From an uncultured Porphyromonadaceae bacterium (GTDB taxonomy: Bacteria > Bacteroidota > Bacteroidia > Bacteroidales > Muribaculaceae): 16,315 nucleotides of DNA. How positions within the stretch are numbered: the stretch's first letter is position 1; the number at the start of each line of letters is the position of its first letter. The position numbers and the translations under genes are program-made. This document shows positions 1-5,661 of this stretch, piece by piece. The stretch spans positions 1 through 16,315 of the forward strand of contig CAMWIF010000013.1 in the NCBI GenBank assembly GCA_947174225.1, read 5' to 3'. The notes under the pieces are model-generated. The model ran no database searches. It was not told the DNA's origin and saw only the letters and a program-made list of their open reading frames with translations.

Positions 1-51
1 GAATTTGAATGGGGAGTAGGGTCAATGAGATTTGTTTAGCAAGAATCAAAA

Positions 52-67
52 TCTCTCGGCAGGAGAT
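52..67 (+). repeat. Left inverted repeat of putative promoter switch
   Basis: The sequence TCTCTCGGCAGGAGAT is the exact reverse complement of 225-240. Inside it, TCTC and GAGA form a short dyad around an asymmetric 5-bp core (GGCAG). An asymmetric core between short arms is what a directional site-specific recombination site needs. The match stops at 51 and 68, so the arm is 16 bp. Confidence 0.7.
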
Positions 68-80
68 GTTTAATTTACTG

Positions 81-112
81 CAAAAGTATAAAATTTTCTC
101 ATTTACACCAAA
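81..112 (-). promoter_or_regulatory. Bacteroidales sigma-ABfr-type promoter, pointing left
   Basis: On the minus strand, TTTG (112-109) is followed by a 20-nt spacer and TACTTTTG (88-81). This matches the known Bacteroides consensus of TTTG at -33 and TAnnTTTG at -7 with 19-21 nt between them. Transcription would begin near 74-76 and run toward position 1, away from the genes at 278 onward, crossing the left inverted repeat. Its position just inside the repeat is typical of invertible promoters. Confidence 0.65.
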
Positions 113-224
113 TTAGGAATTGAATTTAAGAGTCAGTGCGTATAATTTTAAAAACTTTGTTTAGCAATACAGCAGGAAAGAGCGGTGTAATTGACTTGAA
201 ATTATAAGTTTACAAATCGTTTAT

Positions 225-240
225 ATCTCCTGCCGAGAGA
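225..240 (-). repeat. Right inverted repeat of putative promoter switch
   Basis: The sequence ATCTCCTGCCGAGAGA is the exact reverse complement of 52-67. The next bases (GAGATT against GATT in the mirrored left flank) would extend the match if a 2-bp GA is skipped, which suggests slippage in the GA run. It lies 37 bp upstream of the ATG of the first gene. Confidence 0.7.
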
Positions 241-277
241 GATTACAATCGAGGGAGATTAAGATAGAGGTTAGGTA

Positions 278-751
278 ATGTGGGAAAATGATGAAAATTT
301 AATAATTATGTATAGGCTATTCTTGGATTCCTATATGGAAGAAATGACTTCTATGAAAGATATGCCTTCATCTTCCGAAGGAAATACGAAATTATCCAAA
401 AAGGATACGAAGTTGTCCGAAAGTAACGCTGAGTCGGAAAATGCCGGAATCGTGGATAATCCGAAAATTTTCGGCACGTGGAAAGGAGAATTTTGCGGTG
501 ACAGGTTCATCCTGAATTTCTCTGAGGATGGCGAAATGTCAGAAATGACAGATGGAGCAGCAAGGAAGTTTGGTTATAGATTAAAGAATAATCTGCTTAC
601 TGTCAGTCCTTCAATATCCGATTTGAATTGTGTTTTAGGTGAGGAGCTTACTGTGTCATTCTTAGACAATGAATTAATGACCATAAGAGGTGATCTATGG
701 AAGATGGAAATGGTTCGGGTTGAAGAGTTGGGTATACATCTAAAATCATAA
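278..751 (+). CDS. Hypothetical protein, possible beta-rich lipocalin-like C-terminal domain
   Basis: This is a 157-aa protein that I do not recognise. No signal peptide or membrane segment is visible, so it is probably cytosolic. Residues 1-60 are polar, rich in Ser, Lys and Glu, and likely disordered. Residues about 64-150 begin with GTWKGEF and alternate short hydrophobic strands with turns, a pattern recalling small lipocalin-like beta-barrel domains; this is a fold impression, not a family match. An internal Met at residue 11 (308) is an alternative start. No strong Shine-Dalgarno is visible, which is normal for Bacteroidota. It is the first gene downstream of the putative promoter switch and would be the direct target after inversion. 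A 21-bp tandem duplication spans its stop codon. The coding assignment is moderately sure; the function is unknown. Confidence 0.6.
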   Translation: MWENDENLIIMYRLFLDSYMEEMTSMKDMPSSSEGNTKLSKKDTKLSESNAESENAGIVDNPKIFGTWKGEFCGDRFILNFSEDGEMSEMTDGAARKFGYRLKNNLLTVSPSISDLNCVLGEELTVSFLDNELMTIRGDLWKMEMVRVEELGIHLKS

Positions 752-773
752 GACAGGCATCTAAAATCATAAG
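737..773 (+). repeat. 21-bp tandem repeat, 1.8 copies, across a stop codon
   Basis: CATCTAAAATCATAAG occurs at 737-752 and again at 758-773, a period of 21 bp. The first copy contains the TAA stop (749-751) of the preceding gene, and the second is non-coding. The period is a multiple of three, so it looks like a recent slippage duplication at the 3' end of the gene. Confidence 0.75.
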
Positions 774-782
774 AAATGAGGA

Positions 783-813
783 TTGCACGGGCACGAGATT
801 AGTTGTAGTTTTG
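783..813 (+). promoter_or_regulatory. Possible promoter in front of the TonB-dependent receptor gene
   Basis: TTG (783-785), a 20-nt spacer and TAGTTTTG (806-813) fit the Bacteroides TTTG / TAnnTTTG consensus, with a weaker -33 element (ATTG instead of TTTG). Transcription would begin around 817-820. That is at the first candidate ATG (818), so use of this promoter would favour translation from the second in-frame ATG at 836. If real, the receptor could be expressed independently of the upstream switch. Confidence 0.4.
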
Positions 814-817
814 CAAC

Positions 818-3244
818 GTGAAATTTTGGTGTCAGATGTTGAATCTTAGACGTTATATATTGCCTCTGCTCATTGCCGGCGTGCCTGTCAGTGTCTTTGC
901 ACACACTGTAGGCACTAATAATTCGTCTGCTGACAGTATCCCAACTAATCTCTCTGCTGACGGTATCACTGTCGAATGGACTTTGCTCGGCACAGATGAA
1001 CCAACCGGATTGCATACCAATGGTATCGCCTCTGAAGAGTCACAATCTGTCAGCCGACAGGGGGCTGGCATGACCAAAAGAGAGGTCGTCGCCGATTCAG
1101 TTGCGATGTTAAATGAGGTGAACGTCACTGCTGTGAAGCAGATGGAAGTGCTCCGAAACGCTCCGGAGGCAGCCACACTCATAACAGCGTCGGAGTTGGA
1201 GCGTGTCAATGCTGTCTCGATTAAGGGTATATCTGACATTGTGCCGAATTTCTTTATGCCTGATTATGGCTCACGAATTACTTCGAGCATATATGTGAGG
1301 GGTATCGGTGCGAGAATGGATCAACCCTCTGTGGGTCTGAATGTCGATAATGTACCTTACCTTAATAAGGATGCTTACGATTTCGATGTGGCTGACATCG
1401 TGAGTGTAGAAATGCTTCGCGGACCTCAGTCTACTCTTTACGGTCGCAACACTATGGCGGGTGTGATAAATGTCACAACCCTTTCCCCATTCCGCTATCA
1501 GGGTTGGAGATTGTCTGGTGAATACAGTGCGCGTAATAAGGGTAAGGGTTCAATAGGCTGGTATCATCTCTTTTCTCCTACAGTCGGTTTTTCCGTCACC
1601 GGTTCCTACACCGGAGCAGCCGGGGAGTTCACGAATGAATACAACGGCAAGAAACTTGATTGGGAGCATAATGCTAATCTTCGCTCGAAACTGCATTGGC
1701 GAATAAACAGCGACTGGACTTTGCAGAACACGCTTTCCACCGGGTGGCTTCATCAAGGTGGTTATCCGTATGAGAACATTGAGTCGGGTAAGATCTCTTT
1801 CAACGATACGTGCTTTTACAAGCGTTTCACTTTTACTGACGGTGTTACCCTACGCAGAAGAGGGGAGAGGTTTAACATTACCTCCATAACTTCCGTGCAG
1901 CACATCAACGACAATATGACCCTCGACCAGGATTTCCTTCCGGAGGAATACTTCACCCTTACCCAGAAGAAACAGGAGTGGGCTTTCACGGAAGACGTGG
2001 TTGTGAGGAATGCAAAGCAACAGAAGTATAACTGGCTTGGTGGACTGTTTATGTTCTATAAGCATATGAATATGCAGGCTCCGGTCACTTTCAAAGATGT
2101 CGGTGTCCGCGAATTGATTGAAGACCACAGGAACAATGCCAATTCACAGCGTCCTATAGAATGGCATTCTCGCAGTTTTCCCTTGGAAAGCTATTTCACT
2201 GTACCAACTGTAGGCGTGGCGCTGTACCATGAGTCAGACTATCGTCTTGGGCAGTGGACATTCAATGCCGGGCTACGCCTTGATTTTGAAAATTCCACTT
2301 TGCATTATAACAGTGTGTGCCATACAGGCTACACAATCTATAGGCTGGAGGATGGTAAAAAGGTATTCCATAGAGACGTTGACATCGACATAGATGAACG
2401 TGGCGACCTTTCGCGCCATTTCCTGACATTGCTTCCGAAAGTGGCGGTCACGTATACTCTCGAAGATGAAAAAGGCAATATATACGCCAAGATCTCAAAG
2501 GGCTATAAGGCAGGTGGCTTCAATACACAGATGTTCAGTGAAGTGCTCCAGCAGCGTCTGATGAGTATTATGGGTATAGGCACACAATATGACACTAATA
2601 AAATCGTTGGTTATAAGCCGGAGCAAAGCTGGAACTATGAGATTGGCACTCATCTGAATTTGTTAGGTGACCGCTTAAATCTGGATTTGGCAGCGTTCTA
2701 CATAGATTGCCGCGACCAGCAGATGACTACTTTCCCTGCCGGAACCACCACAGGGCGCATTATGACCAATGCAGGCAGAACCCGCAGTTTCGGTGGAGAA
2801 GTTTCGTTATCTGCTCAATTATCGGATAATCTTTCCTTAACTTGCAATTATGGCTATACCAATGCGAGGTTTATAAAATTCTTCGATGGCATAGCCGATT
2901 ATGCGGGGAAGTACCTTCCTTACGCTCCTAAGAATACACTCTTCTTGCAAGGTGTATGGAAATGTCCTTTAAATCAAGGTAAGGGTGGTATGATTTCACT
3001 GGATGTCAATATGCGAGGCACGGGTTTGATTTATTGGAATGAGGCAAATGACCTCACTCAGCCATTCTATGCTTTGCTGGGCGGTGGGATCACATATGCT
3101 TATTCTGACCTCACACTCCAGCTTTGGGGCACGAATCTTACATCGACCCGTTACCATACCTTCTACTTCCTGTCAATGGGTAATGAATTCCTGCAAAGGG
3201 GTAGGGGAGCGGATGTCGGACTTACCGTCAGATACAACTTCTGA
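818..3244 (+). CDS. TonB-dependent outer-membrane receptor, substrate unknown
   Basis: An 808-aa outer-membrane active transporter powered by TonB-ExbBD. The N-terminus has a signal peptide (hydrophobic run YILPLLIAGVPVSVFA, ending near residue 28). Residues 29-97 are polar and unrecognised, in place of the carboxypeptidase-regulatory-like domain of SusC proteins. LNEVNVTAV at about residue 98 may be the TonB-interacting stretch. The plug covers about 105-220 and includes the conserved VEMLRGPQSTLYGRN motif near 197-211. The rest is a 22-strand-type barrel with family signatures SKGYKAGGFN (about 560) and YKPEQSWNYEIG (about 600), and it ends in a terminal aromatic residue (VRYNF). It resembles the siderophore/cobalamin/haem receptor class, not SusC, and no SusD gene follows. 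The ATG at 836 gives a shorter classical signal peptide and is a good alternative start. The lipoprotein gene follows after 56 nt with no terminator, so they probably form one unit. Confidence 0.92.
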   Translation: MKFWCQMLNLRRYILPLLIAGVPVSVFAHTVGTNNSSADSIPTNLSADGITVEWTLLGTDEPTGLHTNGIASEESQSVSRQGAGMTKREVVADSVAMLNEVNVTAVKQMEVLRNAPEAATLITASELERVNAVSIKGISDIVPNFFMPDYGSRITSSIYVRGIGARMDQPSVGLNVDNVPYLNKDAYDFDVADIVSVEMLRGPQSTLYGRNTMAGVINVTTLSPFRYQGWRLSGEYSARNKGKGSIGWYHLFSPTVGFSVTGSYTGAAGEFTNEYNGKKLDWEHNANLRSKLHWRINSDWTLQNTLSTGWLHQGGYPYENIESGKISFNDTCFYKRFTFTDGVTLRRRGERFNITSITSVQHINDNMTLDQDFLPEEYFTLTQKKQEWAFTEDVVVRNAKQQKYNWLGGLFMFYKHMNMQAPVTFKDVGVRELIEDHRNNANSQRPIEWHSRSFPLESYFTVPTVGVALYHESDYRLGQWTFNAGLRLDFENSTLHYNSVCHTGYTIYRLEDGKKVFHRDVDIDIDERGDLSRHFLTLLPKVAVTYTLEDEKGNIYAKISKGYKAGGFNTQMFSEVLQQRLMSIMGIGTQYDTNKIVGYKPEQSWNYEIGTHLNLLGDRLNLDLAAFYIDCRDQQMTTFPAGTTTGRIMTNAGRTRSFGGEVSLSAQLSDNLSLTCNYGYTNARFIKFFDGIADYAGKYLPYAPKNTLFLQGVWKCPLNQGKGGMISLDVNMRGTGLIYWNEANDLTQPFYALLGGGITYAYSDLTLQLWGTNLTSTRYHTFYFLSMGNEFLQRGRGADVGLTVRYNF

Positions 3245-3300
3245 ATAAAGCATATCAATAAAGAATCGAATAAAAACTAACAATATCTTAACAGACAGAA

Positions 3301-4368
3301 ATGAAAAAATTATCTCTTGGTCTTGTGGCAATCGCAGGTCTTCTTCTCTCTTCCTGCGAATTGGGTGTGAAAGACTCCACCTTAAAGAACAATTACTTTA
3401 CCTATAACCTAATCACTCCCAAAGACGGCGGCGCAAGCGATGCAAGTGCCTCATACTATACGTTTGATCTCAATCTTACCCAGGCAACCGGAACGATAGC
3501 TACCACACTTCTCTATAATAAGGCACAGTATTCTTTCACCTCTAACGAGGTGGCAATGAAGTCAGCGAATTGGGCTAATGTGTTTACCGGCTTTAAGGCA
3601 AACGTCAACAATGATGTCACGCTGCCTTTGGAGAATACCAAGATGATCCAGACAGTTAACATCATCTATCCCTATGCTGTGTTCCAGGATCCGGACAATA
3701 AGGAGAATGTTTTCAAACTCAATGGCTTCTATCCTAACAAAGAGGATAATGCTGTAGGTGGTACTCCGATTGACGGTGTACTGTACACTACTCCAAGCGA
3801 TTTCTACTATGATTCTTATGGCAATACTTACTGGCCTAACAGAATCTCTCCGGTGCTGGTGTCGCAGTATGAGATTGGCAACGACTACAGTGTGAGAACT
3901 TTCTCCTGTGATAATACCTATGAGGGTCAGACCGCCACATCGTATCCCAATATGAACGGTGGCTCGGATTCTGCTTTCTCTAAGACTATCTACTACCGCA
4001 CAGTATTGGATGTCAACAAATCCAAGGCATATGTCGTGATATATAACGCCAAGTTCTCCAATTCGCCGATGGAGCCTATGAAGGCAGTCATATACTTGAA
4101 GGATCTTGACATCACATGGGGTAATGGTGGCTATTCAATACATGGCACCGATATTCCGTCATATGTTATTGACGGAAATAAATTAGAGGTTAATCCTGAC
4201 TTCACTTTCAGCGAGTTCGCAATGAATACTGTAGGATACGAAATGGTAAGTGCCAATATCTCCTATAGGGTTCTCAATAGCGTAAACGGTCGCAATGTTG
4301 AGTATGAGGGACACTTCAACGGCCAATGTGTGAATTTGCCTACCTCTATCAATTTGAGCGGAGACTGA
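3301..4368 (+). CDS. Predicted outer-membrane lipoprotein, partner of the TonB receptor, function unknown
   Basis: A 355-aa protein with a clear type II signal peptide: MKK, a hydrophobic stretch and a lipobox LLSSC, so Cys19 should be lipidated. The mature part is rich in Tyr, Asn, Thr and Ser with alternating patterns, suggesting a beta-rich fold exposed to the periplasm or cell surface. I do not recognise a family; it lacks the helical TPR-like look of SusD. It lies 56 nt after the TonB-dependent receptor gene and before a strong terminator. That suggests a two-gene uptake or surface-binding module in which the lipoprotein captures ligand or caps the receptor. This role is inferred from context only. 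The start is the only plausible one, because the signal peptide begins there. Confidence 0.8.
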   Translation: MKKLSLGLVAIAGLLLSSCELGVKDSTLKNNYFTYNLITPKDGGASDASASYYTFDLNLTQATGTIATTLLYNKAQYSFTSNEVAMKSANWANVFTGFKANVNNDVTLPLENTKMIQTVNIIYPYAVFQDPDNKENVFKLNGFYPNKEDNAVGGTPIDGVLYTTPSDFYYDSYGNTYWPNRISPVLVSQYEIGNDYSVRTFSCDNTYEGQTATSYPNMNGGSDSAFSKTIYYRTVLDVNKSKAYVVIYNAKFSNSPMEPMKAVIYLKDLDITWGNGGYSIHGTDIPSYVIDGNKLEVNPDFTFSEFAMNTVGYEMVSANISYRVLNSVNGRNVEYEGHFNGQCVNLPTSINLSGD

Positions 4369-4451
4369 CAAATCTAAAATTTTGATTGCGCATTGTCTCA
4401 GACGATACGGTGCGTATGTCACAAATGTCGATTTAGATATCGACTGTAGCT

Positions 4452-4477
4452 AAAGGGTCTTTCGAGACCCTTTTTTT
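4452..4477 (+). terminator. Rho-independent terminator with UUCG loop
   Basis: A perfect 9-bp stem (4452-4460 with 4465-4473, AAAGGGTCT / AGACCCTTT) closes a TTCG tetraloop and runs into further Ts to 4477. It ends the receptor-lipoprotein unit and separates it from the nuo-atp cluster. A weaker 6-bp hairpin (4427-4432 / 4439-4444) lies just upstream. Confidence 0.93.
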
Positions 4478-4540
4478 ATTGTTGTATCTCTGAGACATAA
4501 AATTTTTATAAACATGTCCATAACTTTTTAGTAGTGCATA

Positions 4541-4571
4541 TTTGCCGATTAAGATTTTTTAAGTATCTTTG
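4541..4571 (+). promoter_or_regulatory. Main promoter of the nuo-atp cluster
   Basis: TTTG (4541-4544), a 19-nt spacer and TATCTTTG (4564-4571) are a full match to the Bacteroides -33/-7 consensus. Predicted transcription start is about 4576-4578, giving a 5' leader of about 70 nt before nuoA. The leader contains only a small 5-bp hairpin (4589-4593 / 4599-4603). I found no promoter of this quality in the later gaps between genes of the cluster. Confidence 0.8.
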
Positions 4572-4645
4572 CACACAAATAGACAACGTGAGCATATCGC
4601 TCATAACCTTAAAATGGAATAATCAACTAAAATATAGACGCTTAT

Positions 4646-5017
4646 ATGAATCTTTTGTTGGAGATAAGCAACAATGCGCTTGCCGTGACCGCCACCTTGA
4701 CGGGCATTGGCCTCGTGTTTGCTGCTTTGTTGATAGCGAAGCTTATTTCTCCCAAGTCTTATTCGGTGAAGAAAGCGGAGCCGTATGAATGTGGTATGCC
4801 CACACGTGGCGAGTCAATGATTCAGTTCCATGCAGGCTATTACATCTTTGCGATTCTCTTCTTGATTTTCGATGTGGAGACTGTGTTTCTCTATCCTTGG
4901 TCAGTCGTGATGAACGGACTCGGACCTAAAGGTCTGCTCTGCATCGGCATCTTCATGTTTATTCTAATTATGGGTCTTGCTTACGCATGGCGGAAAGGAG
5001 TGCTGAAATGGAAGTGA
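4646..5017 (+). CDS. nuoA: NADH-quinone oxidoreductase (complex I) subunit A
   Basis: A 123-aa membrane subunit of complex I, which helps couple quinone reduction to proton pumping at the junction of the peripheral and membrane arms. Three hydrophobic segments are visible (about residues 13-35, 62-87 and 94-115), as expected for NuoA. Family motifs are YECG at 47-50, in the flexible loop near the quinone site, and FDVE at 75-78, which carries the conserved acidic residues. Length is normal. It is the first gene after the promoter at 4541-4571. Its 3' end overlaps the start of nuoB by 10 nt, implying translational coupling. Confidence 0.96.
   Translation: MNLLLEISNNALAVTATLTGIGLVFAALLIAKLISPKSYSVKKAEPYECGMPTRGESMIQFHAGYYIFAILFLIFDVETVFLYPWSVVMNGLGPKGLLCIGIFMFILIMGLAYAWRKGVLKWK
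4994..5000 (+). promoter_or_regulatory. Shine-Dalgarno of nuoB, inside the nuoA end
   Basis: AAAGGAG lies 7 nt before the ATG at 5008. Strong Shine-Dalgarno sequences are uncommon in Bacteroidota, so this one supports 5008 over the upstream in-frame ATG at 4987 as the nuoB start. Confidence 0.65.
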
Positions 5018-5619
5018 AAATCAAAAGCATGAAGCATGAGGACTTCAAAGACAACGAGTATATTGACAAGCTCGTAGAGGAACTCAATGCTACGGGAGCC
5101 AACGTGATGGTCGGCAAGCTCGACCAGCTTATCAACTGGGGTATCTCCAATTCGCTCTGGCCTCTCACTTTCGGCACAAGCTGCTGCGCGATAGAATTTA
5201 TGAGCCTCGGCGCTGCCCGTTATGATATGGCTCGTTTCGGCTTTGAGGTGGCACGCAACTCTCCCCGTCAGGCTGACTATATAATGGTGCAGGGCACAAT
5301 CGTTCACCGTATGGCTCCTGCTCTTATACGTCTCTATGAACAGCTTGCCGAGCCGAAATATGTGATTGCTTGTGGCGGCTGTGCCGTGTCGGGCGGACCG
5401 TTCAAGAATTCATATTGTGTGGTGAAGGGTGTAGACGAGATCTTGCCTGTCGATGTGTATATACCCGGCTGCCCTCCACGTCCGGAAGCGTTTTTCTACG
5501 GCTTGATGCAGCTGCAACGCAAGATTAAGGTGCAGAAGTTCTTTGGCGGCGTGAATCGTCAGGAGAAGATAAAGGAGTTTTTTGAGAAGCATCCTGAGGA
5601 GGAAGGCCGTTTAGGCTAA
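5008..5619 (+). CDS. nuoB: NADH-quinone oxidoreductase subunit B, iron-sulfur cluster N2
   Basis: Peripheral-arm subunit (203 aa from the chosen start) that holds the terminal [4Fe-4S] cluster N2, which donates electrons to quinone. All four expected Cys ligands are present: the tandem pair Cys59-Cys60 (TSCCAIEF), Cys125 (CGGCAVSGGPF) and Cys155 (PGCPPRPE). Their spacing closely matches the E. coli protein. Start: the longest frame opens at 4987, but the ATG at 5008 has a good Shine-Dalgarno at 4994-5000 and overlaps nuoA by only 10 nt. The nuoCD gene follows after 42 nt. Confidence 0.96.
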   Translation: MEVKIKSMKHEDFKDNEYIDKLVEELNATGANVMVGKLDQLINWGISNSLWPLTFGTSCCAIEFMSLGAARYDMARFGFEVARNSPRQADYIMVQGTIVHRMAPALIRLYEQLAEPKYVIACGGCAVSGGPFKNSYCVVKGVDEILPVDVYIPGCPPRPEAFFYGLMQLQRKIKVQKFFGGVNRQEKIKEFFEKHPEEEGRLG

Positions 5620-5661
5620 TCAGTCACAAGCGTTTATTCATTGTATTTCGAACAAAAAGAG

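Larger units (their letters stand above)
52..240. promoter_or_regulatory. Putative invertible promoter segment (phase switch), OFF orientation
   Basis: Seen: two perfect 16-bp inverted repeats (52-67, 225-240) bracket a 157-bp AT-rich spacer that has no gene. The spacer holds a full Bacteroidales-type promoter on the minus strand near the left repeat, and no comparable promoter on the plus strand facing the genes. Known: in Bacteroidales, site-specific recombinases invert short intergenic segments with exactly this layout to switch surface loci on and off, as for the Bacteroides fragilis capsule promoters. Inferred: inversion would place the promoter at about 180-211, reading rightward with a leader of about 60 nt to the ATG at 278. 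No recombinase gene is in the window, so the switch would depend on one encoded elsewhere. The rest of 1-277 contains no gene that I can see. Confidence 0.6.

Noticed and set aside
201..212. Plus-strand promoter TAAGTTTA in the switch segment facing the genes
   Set aside because: The -7-like box has a mismatch at the last base, and no TTTG lies 19-21 nt upstream.
52..240. Miniature transposable element (MITE) as an explanation of the inverted repeats
   Set aside because: No target-site duplication flanks the repeats, and the enclosed consensus promoter fits an invertible promoter better. Not fully excluded.
853..1239. Minus-strand open frame of 128 codons inside the receptor gene
   Set aside because: It lies opposite a gene with clear signal peptide and plug motifs, and its translation shows no domain. 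The same applies to the frames opposite nuoCD (5701-6252, 6313-6894), atpH (12379-12963) and nuoI (15539-16060).
4427..4444. 6-bp hairpin upstream of the terminator
   Set aside because: Weak stem in a short intergenic stretch; no function can be argued beside the strong terminator.
4614..4622. Two-codon upstream frame (ATG GAA TAA) in the nuoA leader
   Set aside because: Too short and without a ribosome-binding sequence; likely chance.
4987..5007. Longer nuoB start at 4987
   Set aside because: The ATG at 5008 has a well-placed AAAGGAG, and the upstream extension adds nothing recognisable.
5641..5661. TTG start for nuoCD at 5641
   Set aside because: A rare start codon with no supporting signal. 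The ATG at 5662 is preceded by an A-rich stretch and gives a normal NuoC N-terminus.
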